DNA from: Porticoccaceae bacterium UBA2002
Lineage (GTDB): Bacteria > Pseudomonadota > Gammaproteobacteria > Pseudomonadales > Porticoccaceae
NCBI GenBank assembly: GCA_002334915.1
Contig: DDCQ01000079.1
Coordinates: forward strand, 4,201-10,358
Direction: 5' to 3'
Length of the DNA: 6,158 bases
The notes below the pieces were generated by a model. The model was not told the DNA's origin. It saw only the letters and a program-made list of their open reading frames with translations, and did no database searches. This document shows, piece by piece, positions 1 through 5,625 of the stretch. Position numbers and translations under genes: made by a program. Every line of letters begins with the position of its first letter. The first letter of the stretch is position 1.

Positions 1-171
1 AATCGTCTGGGCAATAGCTCGGTGGAATATGGTATTGGTATTTTTGTGCAGGGTCAGGCCGAGGCTTCGGCCCAGGGTACCTTTACCCATGTATTTGTCG
101 ACCGCAATAGCGATAAATCTGTACCTATTCCGGCGCAGATAAGAGCAGCTCTTGAAGCTGTATTAGTCTAA
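1..171 (+). CDS. Acyl-CoA thioesterase, hotdog fold, C-terminal fragment
   Basis: An open frame enters from the left edge and ends at TAA (169-171), giving the last 56 residues of a protein. The fragment starts [15 protein letters not shown] and continues with [15 protein letters not shown] and a final [12 protein letters not shown] segment. This is the pattern of the last beta strands and closing helix of hotdog-fold 4-hydroxybenzoyl-CoA/YbgC-type thioesterases, where the R-x-G-x-S-S-V strand, an A-x-G-x-x-x-x-V-x-V-D strand and a 'P(I/V)P' helix start are typical. Such enzymes hydrolyse acyl-CoA to free acid and CoA in the cytoplasm. The catalytic acid and the N-terminal half lie outside the window, so substrate class cannot be judged. 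The gene reads toward the SDR gene, with only 22 bases between stop and next start, so the two are probably co-transcribed. Confidence 0.8.
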   Translation, partial: NRLGNSSVEYGIGIFVQGQAEASAQGTFTHVFVDRNSDKSVPIPAQIRAALEAVLV

Positions 172-183
172 TAACGCATAAAT

Positions 184-189
184 AGGGGA
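184..189 (+). promoter_or_regulatory. Ribosome binding site fixing the GTG start of the SDR gene
   Basis: AGGGGA lies 4 bases before GTG at 194. An in-frame TAA at 179-181 rules out any longer start, and a later start would cut into the nucleotide-binding strand, so GTG 194 is the supported start. Confidence 0.7.
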
Positions 190-193
190 TTCA

Positions 194-994
194 GTGGATC
201 TTAATAATCAAGTTGTAGTTGTCACTGGTGGTGCTAGCGGTATTGGCCGTGCACTCTGTGAAAAATTTGCTGCAGCTGGCGCCAGAGTGGCGGTGGCTGA
301 TTTAAATCTGGAGCCTGCAACTCAGGTGGCCGAGCAAATTAATGGTATTGCTGTGGCCACCAATGTGGGGCTGGAAGAAGATATTCAGGCACTGGTGCGC
401 GAGACAGAAGAGCGCCTGGGGCCCATTGATATCTTTGTTTCCAATGCTGGCGTTGCCTTTGGCGATGGTCCGGGTTGGATGGCGGCCTCTGGCTCCAACG
501 ATAACTGGATGACCAGCTGGAATGTCAATGTAATGGCCCATGTATTTGCCGCCCGAGCTGTGGTGCCCGGCATGATTAGCCGCGGTGGCGGCTATCTGGT
601 CAATGTGGCCTCAGGCGCTGCGCTGCTCTGTCAGCTTGGTGATGCTGCCTATTCAACGACCAAAACTGCCGCGATGGGCTTTGCCGAATCCCTGGCCATT
701 ACCCATGGCGATGACAATATTAAGGTCTCGGTGGTCTGCCCACTCTATGTGGCCACGGCTATGACCGAAGGCGGACGCGGTGTTATTGGCGAGGATGCCA
801 TGATGACCGCGGATGAGGCCGCAGATTCTGTGCTGGCTGGTATGGCTAACGAGACCTTTATGATTCAGCCTCATGCCGAATTGGCAACCTATGCTGAACG
901 CAAAGGGGCTGACTATGATCGCTGGATTGCAGGTATGCGGCGCATGCGTCAGCGCATGATTGAGCAGCATCCTGAATATGCCTACAGGGTTTAA
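194..994 (+). CDS. Short-chain dehydrogenase/reductase (classical SDR)
   Basis: A 266-residue cytoplasmic oxidoreductase of normal classical-SDR length. The Rossmann cofactor loop TGGASGIG is at residues 11-18. Asp36 at the end of the second strand (RVAVADLN) favours NAD(H) over NADP(H), by the general rule for this family. NAG is at 84-86. The active-site tetrad is complete: Asn112 (NVNVMAHV), Ser140 (VNVAS), Tyr153 and Lys157 (YSTTK), with the standard 13-residue Ser-Tyr spacing. After the active site the usual PG motif reads CPLYVAT, so the glycine is replaced by Leu184. The C-terminal segment (about 222-266) is rich in Met, Arg and Tyr and probably forms the substrate lid. The substrate is unknown; the neighbouring thioesterase and ACAD genes suggest a hydroxyacyl or alcohol intermediate of lipid catabolism, but that is inference. 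The start is GTG with a clear ribosome site, and the stop abuts the next gene. Confidence 0.92.
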   Translation: MDLNNQVVVVTGGASGIGRALCEKFAAAGARVAVADLNLEPATQVAEQINGIAVATNVGLEEDIQALVRETEERLGPIDIFVSNAGVAFGDGPGWMAASGSNDNWMTSWNVNVMAHVFAARAVVPGMISRGGGYLVNVASGAALLCQLGDAAYSTTKTAAMGFAESLAITHGDDNIKVSVVCPLYVATAMTEGGRGVIGEDAMMTADEAADSVLAGMANETFMIQPHAELATYAERKGADYDRWIAGMRRMRQRMIEQHPEYAYRV

Positions 995-2047
995 ATGGCC
1001 ATTATTAAATACAGTTTTAATCTGCTGATACTGAGCTTTGCTCTAGCTGTTGCCTTTGGCGCCAGCCAGGCTCTGGCTATAGATTATGATGCCTATGACG
1101 AGGATGTGGCTGCCTTGCTGTGGGAGTATCAAAATGGCCCGGATCAGCAGGCGGCGATTAAACCCTCGGTGTTGGTATTTAACGATGCAGCCGACAGCGA
1201 TACCCTGGTCGACTTTGAAACCGGTCTGGTGGTTGTGACTGCGACCAATCTGCAGCTACTGCAGCAATCTATTGTGGAGATACTGCTAACCCAGATAGAC
1301 CCCTCGGTTATTGATGCCAAGACAGCCAGTGATTTTGGCCTGATCAATGACCGCACCAACAAGCCATTTTTCTGGAAGCAGATTCTCGATCACAAAGGCA
1401 ACCCCATCGAACATCCCTGGACCGCGGAAATTTTTGCCGACCATTTGGCTCAGACTGCTCAGCGCAGCAGGGGCCGCTATAAAATTAAGATTAATATGGT
1501 CAAGGAACACAAGAATATTGCCGGTGGTAAATATATTCAGTATGTCAAAGCTGCTGGCCGCCAGCACAATGTACCTGCGTCGCTGATGATGGCGATTATG
1601 GAAACTGAGAGCTCGTTTAACCCGCTGGCTCGCTCAGGTTCCAATGCCCTGGGTCTGATGCAGATTAAGGCTAACACTGCAGGGCGAGACTATTTTTCGA
1701 TTATTAAGGGCTATAAGCATACCCCCAGTTCTTCCTACCTGTATAACCCAGGCAATAATATTGAGGTGGCGGCGGGCTATCTGCGTATTCTCGGAACCCG
1801 TTATCTGCGGGGTATAAACCACCCTAAAAAGTTAGAGTATGCCATGATCTCCAGCTATAACGGTGGTGCCGGAAATCTGTGGCGCAGCCTGGATAAAAAC
1901 GGTAATAAAACCAAGTCATTGGCGCGTATTAACAAAATGAGCGTCAGTGAGTTTTACTGGTTTTTAACCAACAGGCATATCCGCGGGGAAACCAGAAACT
2001 ACCTAAAGAAAGTCAGCGGCAAGCAAAAGAAGTATCTCAATCTGTAG
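995..2047 (+). CDS. MltC-type lytic murein transglycosylase without lipobox
   Basis: A 350-residue exported peptidoglycan lytic transglycosylase, which would cleave the MurNAc-GlcNAc glycosidic bond with formation of 1,6-anhydroMurNAc. Residues 1-28 form a signal peptide: Lys5, a hydrophobic core LLILSFALAVAFG, and a likely signal peptidase I site after ALA28. Residues about 55-170 match the MltC N-terminal domain (DUF3393), with DFETGLVVV, IVEILLTQIDPSVID and ILDHKGNPI. The SLT catalytic domain spans about 178-345, with catalytic Glu205 in ETESSFNP, ALGLMQIK (218-225), TAGRDYF (228-234), YLYNPGNNI (248-256) and SSYNGGAGN (286-294). E. coli MltC is a lipoprotein of about 359 residues. This protein has no cysteine at all, so it should be a soluble periplasmic form. 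ATG 995 directly follows the SDR TAA, with AGGG at 985-988, so translational coupling is likely. The gene is MltC-like by both domains, but the missing lipid anchor argues against simply transferring the symbol. Confidence 0.93.
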   Translation: MAIIKYSFNLLILSFALAVAFGASQALAIDYDAYDEDVAALLWEYQNGPDQQAAIKPSVLVFNDAADSDTLVDFETGLVVVTATNLQLLQQSIVEILLTQIDPSVIDAKTASDFGLINDRTNKPFFWKQILDHKGNPIEHPWTAEIFADHLAQTAQRSRGRYKIKINMVKEHKNIAGGKYIQYVKAAGRQHNVPASLMMAIMETESSFNPLARSGSNALGLMQIKANTAGRDYFSIIKGYKHTPSSSYLYNPGNNIEVAAGYLRILGTRYLRGINHPKKLEYAMISSYNGGAGNLWRSLDKNGNKTKSLARINKMSVSEFYWFLTNRHIRGETRNYLKKVSGKQKKYLNL

Positions 2048-2065
2048 CTGCTGTTGGGGCAGCTA
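2045..2065. terminator. Hairpin between convergent genes, candidate bidirectional terminator
   Basis: TAGCTGC (2045-2051) and GCAGCTA (2059-2065) are perfect inverted repeats around the 7-base loop TGTTGGG, with a possible extra T-G pair at the loop base. The stem starts with the TAG stop of the transglycosylase gene and ends with the stop of the leftward tesB-like gene. On the plus strand it is followed only by a weak GTCTTTAT tract, and on the minus strand there is no T run, so intrinsic termination may be inefficient. It may instead protect mRNA 3' ends. Confidence 0.5.
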
Positions 2066-2953
2066 GTCTTTATGCAGACGGATTAACCCTTCCTGAATAG
2101 TGCTGGCTACCAGTCGGCCGTCACGGCTAAAGAACGAACCGCGACTTAGGCCACGGGCATGGCTGGATCTTGGGCTATCCATCACATACAGCATCCATTC
2201 ATCTGCGCGGAAGCTATCGTGAAACCAGATACAGTGATCCAGCGAGGCTAGCTGCAATTTTGGACTCATAATGTTAACCGCGTGAGGCATCAGTGATGTA
2301 CTCATTAGATTAAAGTCAGAGGCATAGGCCAAAACAGCATGGTGCAGTGGCTGGTTGTCAGTCTCTGACAGATCGGCGATAGAGCCAGTAGCCTTAATCC
2401 ACACTTTTTGTTCCGGGTCTCTAATGCTGGGATTGAAATAGTCTATGGGGTTTACTGAGCGCATTTCGATAGGGCGCAGGGAGGAGCGGTGAGCTGCTGC
2501 TTTACCGCTAGTTTTGGCCCTTAGTTTGGTGACCATTTCTTTCCAGCGTTCATTGTCGTTGCCGAGTCCCTCAGGCCCTGGACAGTCGGGCATATCAATC
2601 TGGTGGCTGAGGCCCTGTTCCGGTATCTGAAAGGATAGCTCGGTATTAAAGATAGCCTTGCCACGCTGGGAGGCCACCACTCTGCGGGTAGTGAAGGAAC
2701 CGCCATCGCGAATGCCATCAACCTGATAGAGTATGGGTACAGAGGGGTCGCCGGGGCGCAAAAAATAGGCATGCTGTGAGTGCACCATGCGATCTTCTGG
2801 CACGGTATCCTGAGCCGCGCGCATGGCCTGAGCAAAGACCTGACCACCAAATACCCGTTTGTTGGAGGTTTCAGGGGTATGGCCACGATAGATATTTTCA
2901 TCTATCTTTTCCAGAGCTAGAAGATCCAGCAGTTGTTGCAGTGCTTTGCTCAT
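2063..2953 (-). CDS. tesB: Acyl-CoA thioesterase II (TesB family)
   Basis: A 296-residue double-hotdog thioesterase, close to the roughly 286 residues of E. coli TesB. It hydrolyses medium- to long-chain acyl-CoA to free fatty acid and CoA in the cytoplasm. The first hotdog contains RVFGGQVFAQAM (33-44), VHSQHAYFLRPGDP (57-70) and DGGSFTTRRV (83-92). The second contains VLAYASDFNLMSTS (207-220), LASLDHCIWFH (235-245) and STIQEGLIR (284-292). The TesB catalytic triad Asp204/Thr228/Gln278 maps with a constant offset of nine to Asp213, Ser237 and Gln287; Ser for Thr is conservative. The linker at about 130-165 carries a Lys/Arg/Ala-rich stretch. ATG (complement of 2951-2953) has AGGA eight bases upstream. 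The gene runs opposite to its neighbours: convergent with the transglycosylase, divergent from the first ACAD gene, with which it could share an operator. Its role here may be to recycle CoA from dead-end acyl-CoAs, which is inference. Confidence 0.93.
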   Translation of the reverse strand: MSKALQQLLDLLALEKIDENIYRGHTPETSNKRVFGGQVFAQAMRAAQDTVPEDRMVHSQHAYFLRPGDPSVPILYQVDGIRDGGSFTTRRVVASQRGKAIFNTELSFQIPEQGLSHQIDMPDCPGPEGLGNDNERWKEMVTKLRAKTSGKAAAHRSSLRPIEMRSVNPIDYFNPSIRDPEQKVWIKATGSIADLSETDNQPLHHAVLAYASDFNLMSTSLMPHAVNIMSPKLQLASLDHCIWFHDSFRADEWMLYVMDSPRSSHARGLSRGSFFSRDGRLVASTIQEGLIRLHKD

Positions 2954-3056
2954 GGAGTATTTCCTGCTTGAGTTCAGTTCTATGGCCCATCTTACCAGCC
3001 GGCGCGGTACTTTACTGCTTATTGCCTACCCAGTCGACAAGAGCTTTATAGCCATT

Positions 3057-3078
3057 GCGAATAACGGAATTTATCCGC
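3057..3078. promoter_or_regulatory. 22-bp imperfect palindrome, candidate operator
   Basis: The arms GCGAATAA (3057-3064) and TTATCCGC (3071-3078) match at 7 of 8 positions around a 6-base centre, CGGAAT. The element sits between the minus-strand TATAAA and the plus-strand TTGAAA in the divergent region, so one bound dimer could control both directions. Size and symmetry fit a dimeric repressor such as the TetR-family regulators common beside fatty-acid catabolism genes. No regulator gene is in the window, and no copy was noticed elsewhere in it. The function is inferred from position and symmetry only. Confidence 0.4.
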
Positions 3079-3132
3079 GCAATACTTGAAAGGAACAATA
3101 ACATACTGTAAGTTCAACTCCCAAATTTGCTG

Positions 3133-3165
3133 CGCCTGGTCTGTCTGGCTGCCACCCGTCAGGCG
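3133..3165 (+). repeat. Inverted repeat in the presumed leader of the first ACAD gene
   Basis: CGCCTG (3133-3138) and CAGGCG (3160-3165) form a perfect 6-bp inverted repeat, extendable by two G-T pairs, around a loop of about 21 bases that itself contains TGGC-T-GCCA. It lies 53 bases before the GTG start. It could be an operator half-site pair or an mRNA hairpin; six base pairs with a long loop can occur by chance. Confidence 0.25.
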
Positions 3166-3207
3166 GTCTATAACAACCGAATACAATTGATTAGAAACTT
3201 AAAAAGC

Positions 3208-3212
3208 AGGAG
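3208..3212 (+). promoter_or_regulatory. Ribosome binding site fixing the GTG start of the first ACAD gene
   Basis: AGGAG lies 6 bases before GTG 3219. An overlapping ATG at 3217-3219 is out of frame and runs straight into TGA (3220-3222), so it cannot encode a protein. The GTG start gives the normal ACAD N-terminus MSDLNAFRQETRDWLEE. Confidence 0.7.
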
Positions 3213-3218
3213 TCCAAT

Positions 3219-4397
3219 GTGAGTGATTTAAATGCTTTCCGGCAAGAGACCAGAGACTGGTTAGAAGAAAACTGTCCCCCAACTATGCGCAAGCCCGCCA
3301 AAGGTGGTGACGAGATGTGCTGGGGTGGGCGCAACTTTGAGTTTGCCAGTGAAGAGCAAAAGCAATGGATGGAGCGCATGGGCGCCAAAGGCTGGACTGC
3401 GCCAGATTGGCCCGCCGAATATGGTGGCGGTGGTCTGAACAAGGCCGAACAAAAAGTTCTTAAAGAAGAGATGGCGCGCATTAATGCCCGCTCGCCTCTG
3501 AGTAGCTTTGGTATCTGGATGATTGGTCCGGCGCTGCTGAAATTTGGTTCAGAGGCATTAAAGCAACAGCATCTGCCGCCTATTATTCGCGGTGAGATTC
3601 GCTGGTGTCAGGGCTATTCCGAGCCCGGTGCTGGTTCAGATCTGGCAGGCCTGCAATCCAAAGGCGTGGATATGGGCGATCACTTTATTGCCAATGGTCA
3701 GAAAGTGTGGACTTCCTATGGCGACAAGGCCGACTGGATGTTCTGCCTGTTGCGCACTGATCCGGACGCCAAAAAGCAAATGGGCATAAGCCTGGTGCTG
3801 TTTGATATGGAAACGCCGGGGGTTACGCCGAAACCAATTAAGCTGATCTCTGGCAGCTCGCCATTCTGCGAAACCTTCCTCGATGATGTTCGTGTTGAAA
3901 AAGATCAGGTTGTAGGTGAAGTCAATCAGGGCTGGACCATTGCCAAGTATCTGCTGACCCATGAGCGGGAGATGATTGGCGGTATGGGAATGGCCGAGAC
4001 CGGTGGCAAGAGTCTGGGGCAGGTCGCAGCCAAGGCACTGGGTGTTGAGCAGGGTCGCATGAACAATCCACTGCTGCGTGCAGAAGTTGCTCAATGGGAA
4101 ATTGATGGTGCCTGTTTTGCACTGACAGCAGAGCGGGTTAATGACGAGGTTAAATCTGGCCATGGGGTCGGAGCTACCTCAGCCATGTTGAAGTATTACG
4201 GTACCGAGCTTAATAAGCGCCGCTTTGAAACTCTTCTTAAGGTCAATGGCAGTGATGCCATGGTGTGGGAAGGTGAGGCGTCCAATGAAGGCTGGTTGCC
4301 ACGCACCTGGTTGCGCACCAAGGGCAATTCCATCGAAGGTGGAACCTCAGAGGTCCAGCTTAATGTGATCGCTAAAAATATCCTTGGCCTCGGCTAG
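3219..4397 (+). CDS. Acyl-CoA dehydrogenase, large-subunit type (candidate catalytic subunit)
   Basis: A 392-residue FAD-dependent acyl-CoA dehydrogenase, which introduces the alpha-beta trans double bond into an acyl-CoA. The N-terminal helical domain contains WTAPDWPAEYGGGGL (59-73). The middle beta domain has CQGYSEPGAGSDLAGLQ (130-146) and NGQKVWTSYG (159-168), the flavin and substrate contacts. In the C-terminal domain Glu249 (THEREMIGG) aligns with the helix-G catalytic base of isovaleryl-CoA-type ACADs. In the other usual location the loop reads IEGGTSEVQ (372-380), with Gly374 where medium-chain ACADs have Glu. The usual RKQFG and Q-x-x-G-G-x-G FAD-binding motifs are absent; the matching stretches read VEQGRMNNPLLR and KVNGSDAMVWEG. 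Both are supplied by the next gene, which suggests a heteromer. The start is GTG, and two tandem TAG codons end the gene. It is first of the rightward ACAD run and divergent from tesB. Steroid or dicarboxylate substrates are possible but unproven. Confidence 0.92.
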   Translation: MSDLNAFRQETRDWLEENCPPTMRKPAKGGDEMCWGGRNFEFASEEQKQWMERMGAKGWTAPDWPAEYGGGGLNKAEQKVLKEEMARINARSPLSSFGIWMIGPALLKFGSEALKQQHLPPIIRGEIRWCQGYSEPGAGSDLAGLQSKGVDMGDHFIANGQKVWTSYGDKADWMFCLLRTDPDAKKQMGISLVLFDMETPGVTPKPIKLISGSSPFCETFLDDVRVEKDQVVGEVNQGWTIAKYLLTHEREMIGGMGMAETGGKSLGQVAAKALGVEQGRMNNPLLRAEVAQWEIDGACFALTAERVNDEVKSGHGVGATSAMLKYYGTELNKRRFETLLKVNGSDAMVWEGEASNEGWLPRTWLRTKGNSIEGGTSEVQLNVIAKNILGLG

Positions 4398-4439
4398 TAG
4401 AGTCGCGACAGCGTCAACAGAATACAAAGGTACAGAATC

Positions 4440-5579
4440 ATGGCATTAGTATTAAACGAAGAGCAGCAGATGCTCAAAGAATCAGCTCAGGGTTTTCTGG
4501 CTGAGTTCGCGCCGGTGGCAGAGCTGCGCAAACAGCGGGATACAGGCAGTGAAACTGGCTATGCTGACAATCTCTGGGGTCAGATGGTTGACATGGGTTG
4601 GGCGGCCATTTTGGTTCCTGAAGCCTATGGTGGCCTGGAATTTGGTCATGTGGGTATGGGTCAGATTGTCGAGCAGACCGGCCGCACATTAACGGCTTCC
4701 CCCCTATTTGCCACTGGGATATTAGGGGTGACTGCAATTAATAAGGCGGGCAGCGAAGAACAGAAGGCTGAATTGCTGGGTGCTATTGCCGGCGGTGAAA
4801 TTACCACTGCACTGGCAGTGGATGAGACCGCTCATCATGCACCGGCTCAGATCAGTATGGCGGCGACCAAACAGGGTTCAGGTTACAGCCTGAATGGCAG
4901 CAAGCGTTTTGTTGCCGACGGTGGTACTGCGGACAAATTAATTGTGGCTGCGCGCAGCTCTGGTGAAGCGGGTGATATGAAAGGCATTAGTCTGTTTATT
5001 GTTGATCGCACTGCCGCTGGCGTTGAGGTCGAGCGCACAGCAACCACCGATGGTCGCAACTATGCCAATATTAATTTTAATAATGTTGAAGTTGCCGAGA
5101 GCGCGCTGTTGGGTGAAGAGGGCAAGGGCTTTAGAGCTCTGTCTGCCACTCTGGATGCGGGCAATATATTTCTGGCGGCAGAGTTGCTGGGCATTTCCCA
5201 GGAGAGCTTTGACCGCACCTTGCAGTATCTTAAAGAGCGCAAACAGTTTGGTGTATTGATCGGTTCATTTCAGGCACTGCAGCATCGCGCCGCAGACTGG
5301 TGGAGCCAGATTGAGCTATGCAAGTCAGTGGTGCTAAAAGCATTGCAGGCTATGGATGAAGGCGATATACGAACGCCAGCAATGGCCAGTATTGCCAAAG
5401 CCAAGCTTAGCGAAGTGGCTGATTTGGCGACCAATGAAGCTATTCAGATGCACGCGGGCATTGGTATGACAGACGAATATGAAATTGGCTTCTTTATTAA
5501 ACGTGCTCGCCCAGCCCAGACATTGTTTGGTGACAACAGTTACCATACGGACCGTTTCGCTCTACTTAACGGGTATTGA
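4440..5579 (+). CDS. Acyl-CoA dehydrogenase, small-subunit type (candidate FAD-binding partner)
   Basis: A 379-residue ACAD-fold protein 42 bases downstream of the previous ACAD gene, with AAAGG (4426-4430) nine bases before its ATG. The N-terminal domain has MGWAAILVPEAYGGLEFG (52-69). The middle domain is degenerate: the usual T-E-P-x-A-G-S-D motif is replaced by LAVDETAHHAPAQ (125-137), followed by NGSKRFV (152-158). The C-terminal domain retains ERKQFG (266-271), FQALQHRAAD (277-286) and QMHAGIGMTDEY (336-347), the residues that bind the FAD pyrophosphate and adenine across the dimer interface. Neither usual catalytic position has Glu: helix G reads LDAGNIFLA (238-246), and the J-K loop reads LFGDNSYHTDR (362-372). 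It therefore probably does not catalyse alone, and pairs with the upstream product in an alpha2-beta2 enzyme like the pimeloyl-CoA or mycobacterial FadE28/FadE29-type dehydrogenases. Substrate is unknown. Membership of the ACAD superfamily is secure; the non-catalytic role is inference. Confidence 0.9.
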   Translation: MALVLNEEQQMLKESAQGFLAEFAPVAELRKQRDTGSETGYADNLWGQMVDMGWAAILVPEAYGGLEFGHVGMGQIVEQTGRTLTASPLFATGILGVTAINKAGSEEQKAELLGAIAGGEITTALAVDETAHHAPAQISMAATKQGSGYSLNGSKRFVADGGTADKLIVAARSSGEAGDMKGISLFIVDRTAAGVEVERTATTDGRNYANINFNNVEVAESALLGEEGKGFRALSATLDAGNIFLAAELLGISQESFDRTLQYLKERKQFGVLIGSFQALQHRAADWWSQIELCKSVVLKALQAMDEGDIRTPAMASIAKAKLSEVADLATNEAIQMHAGIGMTDEYEIGFFIKRARPAQTLFGDNSYHTDRFALLNGY

Positions 5580-5588
5580 GAGAGCAAA

Positions 5589-5612
5589 AATTAATAACAA
5601 TTAATAACAATT
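5589..5612 (+). repeat. Short AT-rich tandem repeat before the third ACAD gene
   Basis: Two exact copies of the 10-base unit AATTAATAAC (5589-5598, 5599-5608) are followed by AATT (5609-5612). They fill most of the 46-base gap between the second and third ACAD genes and end at the ribosome site. The tract carries stop codons in the upstream reading frames and should be unstructured in mRNA. It could help ribosome access, or simply be replication slippage. Confidence 0.7.
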
Positions 5613-5625
5613 GAGGAAGATAACG

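Larger units (their letters stand above)
2954..3218. promoter_or_regulatory. Divergent intergenic region between tesB-like and ACAD genes
   Basis: This 265-bp stretch, the longest non-coding part of the window, must hold the promoters for both flanking genes. I see no convincing small ORF or RNA gene. Weak promoter-like elements are TATAAA on the minus strand (complement of 3045-3050) facing tesB, and TTGAAA (3086-3091) on the plus strand facing the ACAD gene, the latter without a good -10 box (TAAGTT at 3109-3114 has 17-base spacing but a poor match). A 22-bp palindrome lies between them. A second inverted repeat lies in the presumed ACAD leader. Exact promoters cannot be assigned by eye. 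Confidence 0.6.

Noticed and set aside
653..970. A 105-codon minus-strand frame inside the SDR gene
   Set aside because: It is antisense to the complete SDR catalytic region, rich in His and Cys, with no recognised motif.
2521..2901. A 126-codon minus-strand frame within the tesB-like gene
   Set aside because: It is a shifted frame of the same strand; its Pro/Ser/Arg-rich sequence has no family resemblance, while the overlapping frame has all TesB motifs.
2776..3051. A 91-codon plus-strand frame running from tesB into the divergent intergenic region
   Set aside because: Most of it is antisense to tesB, its sequence looks random, and it has no good ribosome site. It does not support a small gene in the intergenic region.
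3045..3114. TATAAA (minus) and TTGAAA (plus) as firm sigma-70 promoters
   Set aside because: Neither has a convincing partner hexamer at 16-18 base spacing, so they are mentioned only as weak elements of the intergenic region.
3217..3222. ATG at 3217 followed at once by TGA, considered as a minimal upstream ORF
   Set aside because: It overlaps the GTG start in another frame and encodes only Met. AGGAG is well placed for the GTG, so the overlap is probably incidental.
3636..4163. A 175-codon open frame on the minus strand inside the first ACAD gene
   Set aside because: It lies wholly within a strongly supported ACAD gene, shows no recognisable domain and has an unusual His/Gln/Asn/Cys-rich composition. 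It is best explained as antisense to the real gene's codon pattern.
4402..4409. The 8-bp palindrome GTCGCGAC between the first two ACAD genes
   Set aside because: It is too short and has no loop for a hairpin terminator; a palindrome of this length is expected by chance, and the two genes look co-transcribed.
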